From contig SADC01000241.1 of the NCBI GenBank assembly GCA_004194705.1, forward strand, positions 62,001-126,000: a stretch of DNA of 64,000 nucleotides, written 5' to 3'. This DNA is from Ditylenchus dipsaci. Its lineage: Eukaryota > Nematoda > Chromadorea > Rhabditida > Anguinidae. Shown here piece after piece: positions 32,155 through 43,720 of the stretch; position 1 is the stretch's first letter, and each line of letters opens with the position of its first letter. The notes under the pieces are model-generated. The model saw only the letters and a program-made list of their open reading frames with translations. It had not been told where the DNA came from and did not search any database. Made by a program: the position numbers and the translations under genes.

Positions 32155-32753
32155 CTGAAGATGGTTTAACAGTGGCTAAATGCCGTTTTGTATAGCATTT
32201 CTTGAGTTTTGGTAAAATCGATTATTTCCCAATACTAAAAAAAACCATACAAAACCTTACTTAACTATTATCAAAAGATCTTCAGCATGTCCAAATTAGT
32301 CCAGAAAACAGGTTTTGGAAGATGAAAACGCGCGGATAGATCAGAATAAAAACGACATCTGTTGGACGTAAAAATGAAAATTATAAATATTGTGCTCAAA
32401 AATGTCAAACACTGTTTTTAATAGTGAACCATGCGTGTTTACGGACAACAGATGCCGTTTTCTGCTTTTCTGATGATCGCAATCGATTTATCGCATGTTT
32501 TCATCCTTATAAGCCACTTCCAGGAAAAAATTTAAAAAAATTCACGTGCTTGGGGGGGAGTTAGGGTTGGTGGTCTGGGATAAACGATAGTAGCCCCAAA
32601 ATTTTCGACTTTTTTCTCATAGAGACAACAAAAATTTGGCTGAAAAGTGCATTTTTGCATTTTGGCTGAAAATTGCTTGGTGTTCTTATATCAAGCGAAC
32701 ATTTCTGGGTTGGGGCGGGCTAAATTCTGTCCTTGAATCGAGCGTGTCCTTAA
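32155..32753. other. MITE fragment and AT-rich flank
   Basis: 32155-32300 resembles half of the CCAAGTGG hairpin family (GCTGAAGATGGTTTAACAG...CTTCAGCATG). 32690-32750 is part of a TA-type MITE (TCCTTGAATCGAGCGTGTCC) that resumes after 34587 and ends with GTCGACTGTA near 34673. No gene. Confidence 0.45.
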
Positions 32754-32939
32754 AGGAGGACAGACAATAGAGGGGGATTTTAACTAGAAAATAGGATTTT
32801 GCTATCTTAAATTAATTTAATTTTTATTAATGACCCCTAATTTTTTTACACCAATCATTATTACCATGAATCCACCCGACAAAAAACACATGAGATCGAA
32901 GTTTCGAAACAAAATATTTTTTCGAAAAATTTGCCCTGG

Positions 32940-33350
32940 TCCGATTCAGGGACGTAACGGTACTTTTCGGAATTGTGTCAGAACTTTCATTTTCACAAAC
33001 GATCTAGTGGACATTTTTACATACAAGTCTATACTCAAAATGACGCCAGAAAGCTGAGCTACATTTCGAGTATAACGTTGTATATGACTATGCTCGCAAA
33101 ATGTGCGAAAAAACCCAAAATTCTAAAAAAGTCCAGGCTTTCGGTAAATTTTCGGAGCTTTCTGAAAACTTTTGTTTTTTTTCTCACATTTTGCAAGCAC
33201 AGTCATATACAACGTTATACTCGAAATGTTGCACAGCTTTCTGGCGTCATTTTAAGTATAGACTTGTATATAAAAATGTCCACTAGAGCGTTTATGAAAA
33301 TGAAAGTTCTGACACAATTCCGAAAGGTACCGCTACGTCCCTGAATCGGA
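32940..33350. mobile_element. 411-bp palindromic MITE with 5-bp duplication
   Basis: Inverted ends TCCGATTCAGGGACGTA with CCTGG on both sides (32935-32939, 33351-33355). The right arm of the enclosing element reads straight through at this point, proving the insertion. Arms are about 190 bp around a centre near 33145. Confidence 0.75.
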
Positions 33351-33355
33351 CCTGG

Positions 33356-34394
33356 ACCCGTACTCAAAACAAAAATTAGACGACTAAATATTTAGTCGAC
33401 TAAATATTTAGACTTTAGTCACCTAAAAGTCTAAATATTTAGCTGTACTCAAAACGAATTTAGTGACCAAATATTTGGTCGACTAAATATTTAGCCGTAC
33501 TCAAAATAAGGCGACTATCCTGCCTAAAGATTTAAACAACATCTTTATTTCCAAACAAAGACAACAATTTTATGTGCTCATTTAAGTGAAATACTCTCTC
33601 ACAATTCTATTTCTCTCTTGAATACCAGTCATTTGACGGCCTTGATAGAGCTCTTCCCCCGGTTGTTCATCTTGGAATCCCTCTTCATCGTCAGGCTCAG
33701 GCATCCGCAGCTCAATGGCAAGATTGTGTAGAACAGCGGTTGAGAGTACAACATTGACGACATTCTCTAAATTGAGCCGAATTTCGCTATGCAGGATTGA
33801 GAATCTTCTTTTCCACTGACCGATTCTTTGTTACACGCCTACCCTTGTCTTCTTGTGCGCCTTATTGTATCTATAACCATACAGTAGTAGGCTATACAGT
33901 GTCATATAAGGATCAAAAAGTGATACAAACAGTACGTTTTGAAAACGTCTATTTTCTCGACATTTTCCAAGCGAAAAGGAAAAACGGTGATGACATATCG
34001 AAAGAGCGATAAAAGTTGGTATAGGAATGTCAATATCACAAAGTACACCAACTTCTACAAAAACATGTCAAAAAGGGTTAGAAGTTATGACTAAATAAAT
34101 TTAGCCTGCCATAGGGCAGTCCACTTTTTTAAAGGGAAAAATTAGTCACTAAACTAAATATTTAGACTTTAGCATTTAATTTAGTCAGTGTTTTGAGTAC
34201 GAAAATTAGTCACTAATAAAATTAGTTGCTAAATTTTTAGAGACTAATGTTTTGACTACCAAAAGTCTAAATATTTAGTTACTAAATAAAAAGTGGACTT
34301 TAGCTTCTCGTATTGAGTACGACTAATTTTCGGAGATTTAGACTTTAGTCTAGAAGTCTAAATATTTAGTGACTAATTATTGTTTTGAGTACGG
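33356..34394 (-). mobile_element. PIF/Harbinger-related element with TTTAGTCGACTAAA words
   Basis: ACCCGTACTCAAAACAA at 33356 is inverted at about 34378-34394. Both sides are packed with ACTAAATATTTAG words (33380-33500, 34140-34375). Contains a Harbinger transposase remnant. It occupies the centre of a TTAA element; because both are palindromic I cannot separate their exact borders. Confidence 0.6.
33582..33930 (-). pseudogene. PIF/Harbinger (HARBI1-like) transposase C terminus
   Basis: The minus-strand frame ...YNKAHKKTRVGV-stop-QRIGQWKRRFSILHSEIR continues to VVNVVLSTAVLHNLAIELRM and ends RNRIVREYFT at 33582. The R-V-x-V-E...G-x-W-K-x-R-F and A-x-L-H-N blocks are the conserved end of the Harbinger DDE nuclease (DDE_Tnp_4). 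A TAA at 33831-33833 sits where Glu is expected (GAA to TAA). The upstream catalytic region is missing. A dead fragment. Confidence 0.8.
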
Positions 34395-34713
34395 GTCCAG
34401 GGCAAATTTTTCGAAAAAATATTTTGTTTCGAAACTTCGATCTGATGTGTTTTTTGTCGGGTGGATTCATGGTAAAAACGATTGGTGTAAAAAAATTAGG
34501 GGTTAAAAATAAAAATTAAAGTAACTTAAGGTAGCAACATTCCATTTTCTAGTCAAAATCCCCCCTCTATTGTCTGTTCTCCTTTAAAACGAGTGATAGA
34601 GCGGCAGCTTGCCTATTTTTCTTCGAAAACCAACCAAACAAAAATTTTGTGTCCTTAAATCGAGCGTCGACTGTATTTATTTTTTCGGGGACAGTTTGGG
34701 CAAAAATGAGTTA

Positions 34714-34846
34714 CCGTATATCCTCTAATAGATCCTCCCTGTTTTTTGAATAGGTTGTCAGAGTTAGGGTCATTTTCGATTGACCATTTACATATTCTTC
34801 ATAAGTAAAAACTAAAGCCTCGGGTGCTCTATTAGAGTGAATACGG
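34714..34846. mobile_element. short mariner-type MITE, CCGTATATCCTCTAATAG ends
   Basis: 133 bp, ends CCGTATATCCTCTAATAG / CTATTAGAGTGAATACGG, with TA at 34712-34713 and 34847-34848. Confidence 0.7.
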
Positions 34847-34848
34847 TA

Positions 34849-35400
34849 TGTTCCGGAATCATAATTGAATACATTTTTGAGTTATTTCAGCTGAGGTGGT
34901 ATCCTATCAGTCAACCTGGCCGGTCGTCAACCGAAAGCGTGGTTTTAGCAGAAAAAACAAGGTTAACCAAATCCCGAGTATAGCAAAATTCATGTGAAAT
35001 TCAGTTTTAAATAAAAAACAACAGACAAAAACTAGGATCAGGCGAGTCTTCCGACTGAAAGAAAATAGAAAACCGTAACTGACAACCTAGTTAATTGACG
35101 CAGCGTTTTTCTGCCCGGCCCCCGACAATCAGCTACAAGAAAAGTCAGACCGATTTTTAGTCACAAATTTATAAGCTAGATGTCATTTAAAGCAAACAAC
35201 TGGTATTTTTACGATTAAAATTAGGGTTTTTGCGTTACCTGTCTAACTTTTGTATAAAGCCACCCAAATTTGTATCTTTGCACACTTCTTTGGTGCGTAA
35301 TCCTAGCAAATTTACTTTTCTATCGGGCTACAGCCCCCATTTTCGAGCTTTCAAATGTAACACAGAATTTCAGACCAGTCATAGTTGCAAAGCGAGGGAT
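34849..35400. other. repeat-derived flank
   Basis: From 35131 it matches the repeat found at 25560-25755 and 27820-28090. No gene. Confidence 0.4.
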
Positions 35401-36267
35401 CACGGCGTGTCAAACACGTCAAATGACCAAATCGGGCTTGGCGTTCTGTTTTAATGAAAATTCAAAATTATTTTTCATTTTAAATACCATTGACAAAAAT
35501 ATGCTCAATTTTATGCACTAAATATTCATATACTGTTTTTTTTTAATTTTCTATAGATACTTCTCGTCTAAAAAGTCTGTTTCAAATTCAATTTCCCCTA
35601 TTTAAAGGAGGACGTACTTTTATATACGCATTGTCTAGGTCATAGGTTCAAATCCGCTTGGGTGCATACCCTATTTTTTACCCCATTTTTTCATGTTTTA
35701 TTTACAAGTTTGGTGTCAAAATGATCTTTGGTCTCTTGGCTATCCAACAAGACCATCAGCACAAGGTTTAAGAATAATCAGGACTGAGTTGGAGGTTTTT
35801 TCTGATCGTTGTCCATTAATTATACCTAAAAAGTGTAAATTTACTAAAACTTGTTCGATCTCCGCATAAAGTGTTCATATGAAAAAAACAAAGATACCAG
35901 CAGAAAGCTGGTGAAAAATACTACAAAACTGTAGGACAGATTATTTTTTCCGGGAGAAATCACTGAGAACGAGCTATTTAAAGTTGGCGAGCTGACTCTG
36001 CCAACCGCCAATTCAAACTTCTATTTGTTCAAAATCTTTGAATTTCTGATAAAATTAGGTAAATTTTTTCACCAATCGATAGAGCGATTCCTGGGCAATC
36101 CACTGATTTAAAAATAGCTCATATAGGACACATATAAGCATGAGTTACAAATAAGAATACAAAGTTGAGAAAATATGAGAAAGTTGCTACAAATTTAATC
36201 GTGTTCAAATTTTTGTCTTGACTAGAAAAATGTCGATTTGGTGTTTTGACCGATTTGACACGCCGTG
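35401..36267. mobile_element. CACGGCGTGTCAAA-ended element with 4-bp duplication (Chapaev/CMC-like)
   Basis: Inverted ends CACGGCGTGTCAAA / TTTGACACGCCGTG; GGAT flanks both sides (35397-35400, 36268-36271). The undisturbed target GCGAGGGGATGTGTTTC is present at 28087-28110 and 38731-38755. CAC termini with 4-bp duplications suggest the Chapaev branch. No transposase. It includes a tRNA-B-box-like segment (GGTTCAAATCC, 35645-35655). Confidence 0.78.
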
Positions 36268-37390
36268 GGATGTGTTTCGGTATATTTTTCGAAAACTTCA
36301 TTAAAAACTCAAGAATTTGCTTATTTTTGAGGTGAGTGATGAGTCATCACTGATGACTTGTTTTAATGCCCTGAATGTGAGGAAGCTTTTGCGGATAAGT
36401 TTACCTAAAATAGATAAGAATGAAATCCGTTACAGACCTAGGGTTACTTGGAGTTACATGTATAGAAATCTCAGTCAATTTTTGAATTTTTTGATTTGGC
36501 GCAAAAATCGTAAATTGATTATGATTTTGAATTTTAAGGGGCTGTGGCCTACGCACCGTATTTTCATTGAAGATGCGTGAATTTTTTAAATTGACAGCGC
36601 GAAATCTAAGCTATTCAATGGTATGAAAATTTCTGTTGAACGACTAAAAATAATCAAAGTTGTAAAAAGAATTTTATGATTAAACAAAAAATAGTCAAAA
36701 TCTGTAAAAACAGTTAATAAATCAAATGATAAACACTTTTTGTATCGACATGAAAACCATGTGTTTGCATGTTTTTGATTTTGACACACCGTGACCCCAA
36801 CACTAGTATTGCCTATCCAGAGGCCATCCACAGACCAGGACCCAAACCACATGGCGGACCGAGGAAAAATCGTGTTTTCACATTATTTACCAAAAAATAT
36901 TGTCGGCGAGAAAAATCGGTACTTACCCCTAATACCGAAATTTCATCCTGAATCCGAATCCGTTGAGATCCGGTTAAAATAATTTTTATAAGCTGAGGTA
37001 TCCATCTCAGTAGACCAGGGGTGCGACTTTTCTGACCTGTTTACTCAAAGTACTATATCTCAGCTTATAAAATTATATCAGCCTGATCTTAACGGATGCA
37101 GATTCAAGATGAAATTTCGGTAATAGGGTTGATTTTCAAGAAACTTTTTCTTATAAAATTTTCTTTTTCAATAAAAGTTAATAAAAAATACGGAAAAAAT
37201 ACTGGTGAATTTGTTTACTGCGGCAAAAAGGGTATGATGGTTTTGCTGTCAGGGCGGATGTGAGTTATAAGACCTGTCGTATTTCAACTGAAATGAAAAT
37301 CGGTAAATTTTGACTGTCGGTGGAAACAAATAAGACATTTATCTGAAACAGTGCAGGATATTTGTAGACACACTATCTGAAAACTAACTA

Positions 37391-37944
37391 CCTTGTACTT
37401 TTTCCGCTGAATTTGTCTAGCAATTCTTGCATCCTTTGGTATACGTGCTCTTATCTGCTTGCTGGTTCCCCTTTTATTGAACGGACGATGCTTTTAGTTT
37501 TTGAAAGAGGAGACGCTTCAGCTACATCATATCCTGCTTGCAATTTTTGCCGTATCTAAGCAAATTAAAGAAAAAATCACTAAAATGCACAGTCGGTACT
37601 GACCTCAAATTCACCTGACTTAGGTGCATGGTTGTGGCGCTTCGTGAGATGGAAGAGGCGGCTACCCACTTTGACAAATCCCTTCCCTTTGCAATTCTTA
37701 TTAATACCTTGAAGGTTCTTGACCTTTTGCAAGCAATTAAAGAAGCATATCCCTTGCATCTTTAACTTTCCTGAAGATTTTTTGTATTTCAGGCATTCGA
37801 AACACAAGTGGATACCCGAGCAAAAATGTAGCGGTATCCGTTAGACCATATTACGCTCTTTCCAGCCCTGTTTGTTTCTTGCTGTTGTATTTGGTTTTTA
37901 AATAAAAAGCTAATCTCTTGATCTTCAGAATCACTTGAGCTCAT
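37391..37944 (-). pseudogene. FLYWCH zinc-finger protein remnant, copy B
   Basis: Same reading as copy A (offset 10,641): MSSSDSEDQE start, frame change after ARVSTCV, FECLKYKK, HLTKRHNHAPKS, then the basic exon with [10 protein letters not shown]. Shares the same frame break. Confidence 0.6.
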
Positions 37945-38608
37945 CACAGCAAAACTAAAATAATTTAATACAGTCAATTATCAGACTGCAGAGGCATGCA
38001 CATTCATAATTGAAATAACTGAAAAAAGGATTTCTTAACAGAAAGACCACAAAAAAATTCTAAAAATATGAGAAAAATATCGCGCGACAAATTCTAAAAA
38101 TGTTAGAAAATGTCGCGCGACAAATTCTAAAAATATTAGAATTTGTCTGGTAGCCATTTAAAGCAAACAACTGGCATTTTTACGATTAAAATTAGGGTTT
38201 TTGCGTTACCTGTCTTTAAAATTAGGGGTTTTTGCGTTACCTGTCTAACTTTTGTATAAAATCGTAAATTGATTATGATTTTGAATTTTAAGGGGCTGTG
38301 GCCTACGCACCGTATTTTCATTGAAGATGCGTGAATTTTTTTTAATTGACAGCGCGAAATCTAAGCTATTCAATGGTATGAAAATTTCTGTTGAACGACT
38401 AAAAATAATCAAAGTCGTCGATTTTAGTACGGCTCATACACCAAAAGATAGCCCAGACATTTAGCTACAAGAAAAGTCAGACCGATTTTTGCTTAGTCAG
38501 AAATTTAGAAGCTAGAGGTCATTTAAAGCAAACAACTGGTATTTTTACGAGTAAAATTAGGGGTTTTTGCGTTACCTGTCTAACTTTTGTATAAAGCCAC
38601 CCAAATTT

Positions 38609-39030
38609 GTATCTTTTGCACACTTCTTTGGTGCGTAATCCTAGCAAATTTACTTTTCTATCGGGCTACAGCCCCTATTTTCGAGCTTTCAAATATAACA
38701 CAGAATTTCAGACCAGTCATAGTTGCAAAGCGAGGGGATGTGTTTCGGTATATTTTTCGAAAACTTCATTATAAACTCAAGAATTTGCTTATTTTTGAGG
38801 TGAGTGATGAGTCATCACTGATGACTTGTTTTAATGCCCTGAATGTGAGGAAGCTTTTGCGGATAAGTTTACCTAAAACAGATAAGAATGAAATCCGTTA
38901 CAGACCTGAGGTTACTTGGAGTTACATGTATAGAAATCTCAGTCAATTTTTGAATTTTTTGATTTGGCGCAAAAATCGTAAATTGATTATGATTTTGAAT
39001 TTTAAGGGGCTGTGGCACTCAAGTCGGTAG
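38609..39030 (+). CDS. unrecognised ORF of the repeat, copy B
   Basis: Equivalent of 27967-28389, ending NFKGLWHSSR; the frame extends further upstream here because of a one-base difference. Same doubts about coding status. Confidence 0.22.
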
Positions 39031-39691
39031 ACCTCCAGCATTAAATTATACAACAGGAGACCAAGGCATTTTTAGATTTTTTCCAAATAAAATTTCTATT
39101 GTGTCCAAACTATTTCAAACCACTCTAAACCACTTCAAACAACCTCAAACTACCATTTACCACACAAATAACCCCGAATGGATTATCTGGTGGTTTTAAG
39201 ATATTTTAGATGTTTTGCAAATATATCGGTGCTGATAAATTCAGTTTGAGATGGTTTGGACATAATGTACAAATTTTCGGAAAAATCATAAGATTATGCC
39301 TTATTTTTTAGAGTATAAATTGTGGAACCCTAGGCGAATAAAATTTGTGTGAAATATTTTTCACAGGTTTTTACCAAATGATTAATCTCCGGGATACGGG
39401 AGTCAAAAAGTCCTGGATGCGAAATGTCGTGTAAGTAAATTAAAGTGTGTTGACTGTAATGATTTTGTGATAAGCCTGCTATTTGCATACACAATGTTGG
39501 AGTGGAGTTCACTGCTGATCTCTATTGATTTGTCTTTTAAATTATAACCCCACTCTAATTGCGCAAATTTTCAGTTGAAAGTTTACTTGACTTGAGCGAT
39601 AATTGTTGTGAAGAATTGTTCATCAGATCTCTCTGAAAGTATGCTTCTTCCTTTAGTGCAATTTTCTACAACGTTGAACGATTTCAGGGAA

Positions 39692-40838
39692 ATGACTACT
39701 GCGAGCACATCCGGAACTTCAAAGAATGCCGATCGGGACCAAGAGGTTTGCTTTTTTACTACCAACACTTTAAATAATTATGCAGATGATGAATTGATTG
39801 ACGTGTGAAGTATTTGATTGACAAATTTGAGTGACATTATTCTGCTGGCAAACATTTTCATTTTATTTCACGCTATTTCTGCCAATCAGTTTCTCTGTTA
39901 ATCGTTGTTGTTCTATATTCTGCAAAAAAAGACCTGAAAATGTTTCTTCCGACTGAAATCTACGTGGATATTTTTCAATTTGGAAACTTGGATTTTTGCA
40001 AAACTCACCTAACTACTAACTCCAAAATATCAACAATTTTGATGCAGTACGTCAAACCAAAACTGGAGATAGTAGAAGTGAAGGTACTGAACAAAAACCA
40101 AATTCGATCACGATGTTCTCTTTGTAATTTCAACTCTTAATTTACAGATTGAAAATATGTGGGAAGCGGCTGAGTCTTTGAAGGTGCGCAATCAATTGGC
40201 ATCAACATCGTTCAAAATTTCTCTGGAAGAACTGCAGAAGCGCGAGCTCCGACTGCAAGCTGACAAAGAGGAGCTAAAGAAGCGCGAGCTTCGACTGCAA
40301 GCTGACAAAGAGGAGCTAAAGAAGCATCGCGAAGTTCTTTTTGAGCAGATTCGCAAAGCTACAGGCGTCAAAAGGCACAAAGTAAGTGTTTCTCTAGGTT
40401 TGAAATCATACTAGCTTTTAATTTAATTTTAGCCCAGTTCTCAGTGGCCAGGTGATAAAGATGGATTTTTCAAGAGAGTGAGTTTTTTTCTGCTTTCTGT
40501 CGTAACTCTAACGGTCCAAAATCTTTCAAGGGTCCTCGTATCGATCATGTCCGTTCGATGCACCCGACTATTTGGGAAAGAAATTTGCCTGGATCACGCA
40601 AATACACGCCTGTTACTGTCAGGTATTTTTTGAAATTCGAGACATAGGACGATATCTGAAAGAGTTTTGTTGTCATTTTAACCATTATTCCAGTTCACTT
40701 GATACGCAACATGCTTCATCGTCTGCGCTGGCCGACCTGGGTAAGAATGAAAAGTTTCAAATAGCTCCACCAAATAAGCGTCATAAGAAAAAGGAAGAAA
40801 AACAGGATGGCAAACAATTTGGTACTCGACACAAATAA
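39692..40838 (+). CDS. coiled-coil protein gene, five exons, copy B
   Basis: Exons 39692-39745, 40148-40381, 40433-40477, 40531-40622 and 40694-40838 give the same 189-residue product as copy A, including the two KRELRLQADKEELK repeats and the basic tail. One extra T in intron 3 shifts the offset by a base but not the frame. Intact in both copies, which suggests either a very recent duplication or preserved function. Confidence 0.7.
39940..40083 (+). CDS. alternative F-box-like first exon, copy B
   Basis: Identical frame to 29301-29444 (LPTEIYVDIFQFGNLDFC...), phase-0 donor GTACTG, located inside intron 1 of the coiled-coil gene. Confidence 0.45.
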
Positions 40839-41122
40839 GTTACTTTGATTGCATTGCTCGTTCAATTACTCGTTATCGTCTGTCCTATTTAAATAAAGGT
40901 TATTAGTACCGCATTTTTTCTAATAAGCAAGCATGCCCGTTTATTTTTCAATCACCCGAAAATCGGATAATTTTGAATTCGATCTCCACATTTTGGGTGC
41001 TTAACTAAAATCCGAAAAGTGGAATCTGTAGAGCTCGTCTTTTAATAGTTTTTTGAAGATGCATCAAGACTTTTAATCAAGCATTTTTCTGAAAGTTTCG
41101 ATTCTTTTTAATGACACCGAAC

Positions 41123-41393
41123 CAGTGTTCTCAATATTCAGAGGCAGAATGAAAAGTCAGAATGAAATTCAAAAATTCTGACAGTCAGAAAGCGCGGGAA
41201 ATTATTCTGAATGTCAGACTCTTTCTGACTCTCAGAAATGACGATCACACAGGGAAAAACAGCGTGATCTGATCCATTTTTTCTTCTGACTCTCATTTCT
41301 GACAGTCAGAATAATTTCCCGCGCTTTCTGACTGTCAGAATTTTTGAATTTCATTCTGACTTTCCATTCTGCCTCTGACTATTGAGAACACTG
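41123..41393. mobile_element. hAT MITE, copy B
   Basis: Equivalent of 30481-30752, CAGTGTTCTC ends with CACCGAAC duplications. It travelled with the segmental duplication. Confidence 0.88.
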
Positions 41394-41815
41394 CACCGAA
41401 CTTTGAGAAAATCGATGGACAAAAATTACATAAAATTTGAGAGGATGGCGTGTCTATTACGCAGTCAAGGTATTTCCCCTGGTCAACTGGGCCCCGTGTC
41501 ATTTTGTCATCAAAACCGTCAATTCGAAAACTTCGAGCAGTTTCTAAAAATAATATTAGCAAATATTATTATTATTTTTGACAAACAACTATAAACAGAT
41601 CTTACTTTTACTAGGATTTGTGAACGACACCCAAATCGTATAGATCCCAACATTCATTGATCTACAGTAGCCTATCCCAAAAAAGTACATTAGAAAAGGG
41701 AGGACAAAGTTTTTTTTAGAATAAAAAATACTTTTTTCGGGGCAAATTTGCTTTTTTCGGTTCAAATTTTTATTTTACATGATTATATCACATTGTCTAA
41801 TTTTTTTTATCAAAG

Positions 41816-42208
41816 TGATGGCACCATCAGGTTGCCCTACTATTCTTGTTTCTAACGAGGTATTGTTTATTACGATATCTTTTCAAAAGGTAGCACAAAA
41901 AAGTTATAGTATGAATCAAACCCTTGCTTCATTCTCTAAAAAAATTAGACAATGGGATAAAATCATGCAAATAATAGTTTGAACCGAAAAAAGCAAATTT
42001 GCCCCAAAGAAGTCTTTTTTGCTACAAAAAAAAAGCTCTGTCCGAAAGGGGAAGGGTGTGATACAATAAAGCCTGAGATAAATAACCATAAAATTTATTA
42101 CTCATTTTGCTAATGGTACTTATGCAGTTTCCCGGCACAGCCCAAAATTTTGGTGAAACATTTGAACCGATATGAATCTGTAGAATCTGGTAGCGAGCGA
42201 ATATTTGA
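41816..42208. other. segment present only in copy B
   Basis: 393 bases that replace the GC-rich island of copy A. Near its right side GGGGCAAATTTGC (upstream, 41739) reappears inverted as GCAAATTTGCCCC (41993-42005), so the segment is bracketed by an inverted repeat and may be the loop of a MITE. No gene. Confidence 0.45.
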
Positions 42209-42629
42209 CCTGGGAAGAAATGAGTACTATTGAGGGATAGGATTTCAGTATTATTTAGGAACTGAGATTTTTTGCGATTTCAATTTACATTATTTTATAC
42301 AACCGTATGCTGAAAATGACGGCAAGAAGCAGGGCTACATTTTGAGTGTAAGGTTGCAAATGAGTATGTAAATTAAAATTGGGGAAAAACGTCACTTCCA
42401 AATTAATACCGAATAGTTCAGGGATAGTCCATTGAGGATGTCATCGAATTGGACATGGTTCAACGTTTTTTATATTTTAGCCCTAACTTCATATCAACTT
42501 TTCATCTGTGGGATAGCTCAAATGAAAGCCCAGAAGCTTGGCTACATTTTGACACTAAGCTTGTAAATAAAAGGAGAAAAAAATAAGGTTATCAGCCAGT
42601 GGTAGTCGAACCTGTGACCTAAGGCGATG

Positions 42630-42960
42630 CGTACCGTATATTCTCTATTAAACCCTCATGGGGGATTATTTTTTAACCCTCGAAAAATCCTGAAATTGTC
42701 AATCTAAAATGGCCTAAACTCTGAAATCCTAGTCAAAAAAATGAGGGTGGGGGATTATTAGAGAGTGGGGGATTAATAGAGAATACACGGTTTATAACGG
42801 TTTATAAAAAGGCGGCCCCGCCTCTGCCGGCGGGGCTGCCAGGCGGAGGCGGGAAATTCAGAAACTGCCGGCGCGGCCGCCAGGCGGCGGTGAGGCGGTT
42901 TTGAACAGGCGACGGAGGCGGCGGCGGAGCGAAGAATGCCGGCGGAGCAGTTTTTAATTC
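42630..42960. repeat. CCGTATATTCTC MITE and GC-rich block, copy B
   Basis: Equivalent of 31724-32040. Confidence 0.6.
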
Positions 42961-43179
42961 AATTTTGTTGTTTTTCAATTAGTATTTTTTCAACAAAATA
43001 CTAATTAATGAAATTAATTGATTAATAAACTGAAAACAAGTCCAATTTTCAATACTCCAATGGTTAAGAAGGTCTGCCAAAAGTCGAGGGTAGGGAAGAC
43101 GAAAAAAAAAGTGGGATCATCTTTGGTGATATTAACTAAAGCCGCAGGCTCACCTGTTTAAATTTGTTCCCGTATATTC

Positions 43180-43350
43180 AAAAAAAACTTTTTCATTGAG
43201 CTTCTGTACGAATTTTTGAACTTGGTTCCGAACAAAACTATACCTAAAATTAAATTCTAGGCCTTGTTTTGTTAGAAACCAAGCTAAAAAATCTGTACAG
43301 AAGTTCAATGATTAGGAAAAAAATTCAAATTGGCGGACAAATTTAAACAG
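43180..43350. mobile_element. hairpin MITE, AAGGCCTAGAATTTAATTTT core, copy 1
   Basis: GAACTTGGTTCCGAACAAAA pairs with TTTTGTTAGAAACCAAG around a core shared with 52700-52845 and 57124-57312. The outer word is AAATTGGCGG. No clear target duplication in this copy. Confidence 0.6.
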
Positions 43351-43513
43351 CTGAGCATGCCCCTTCAAATTAGTATCTTCTCTTGTTGGTGATGGATTTG
43401 CCTCATTTTATCAAAGTTTGACACGACAATATTAAATAAATGTACTGAAAATTAATTTTTAAAATTTTGCTTTTTAAACAATAAACAACTTTTAAACAAT
43501 ATTACAAAAATTA

Positions 43514-43690
43514 TCTCAGCGGAGGCGGCGGCGGAGCGATTCAGCCGGCGGATACGTGTCTGCCGGCGGAGGCGGGGTACCTCAAGAATGATTTCGCCGC
43601 CGCCAGGCGCTGGCGAAATTTTTTTTAACGCCGCCTCCGCCGGAGGTGGAGGCGGAAAAAATTTTAAGAGGCCGGCGGGGGCGGAGGCGG
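43514..43690. repeat. GGCGGAGGCGG GC-rich block
   Basis: Inverted GC-rich words: GGAGGCGGCGGCGGAGCG on the left, GCCGCCTCCGCCGGAGG in the middle, GGGGGCGGAGGCGGG on the right. Like the blocks inside both duplication copies, it stands out from the AT-rich surroundings. Confidence 0.6.
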
Positions 43691-43720
43691 GATTCGAAAA
43701 TTTTGCTGTCGTGTATTCAG

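Larger units (their letters stand above)
32754..34583. mobile_element. TTAA-flanked element with nested MITE and Harbinger sequence
   Basis: Ends AGGAGGACAGACAATAGAGG (32754) and inverted ...CTATTGTCTGTTCTCCT (34583), flanked by TTAA (32750-32753, 34584-34587). The arms continue inward to GCCCTGG (32939 and 34395). It is inserted into an older TA-type MITE. The left arm is interrupted by a 411-bp palindrome. Confidence 0.75.
36412..43053. repeat. segmental duplication, copy B
   Basis: Second copy of 25763-32140 in the same orientation; see copy A. The proteins of the coiled-coil gene appear identical in both copies, with scattered one-base indels in non-coding DNA, so the event is recent, or the two may be haplotypes placed in tandem by assembly. 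Confidence 0.93.
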
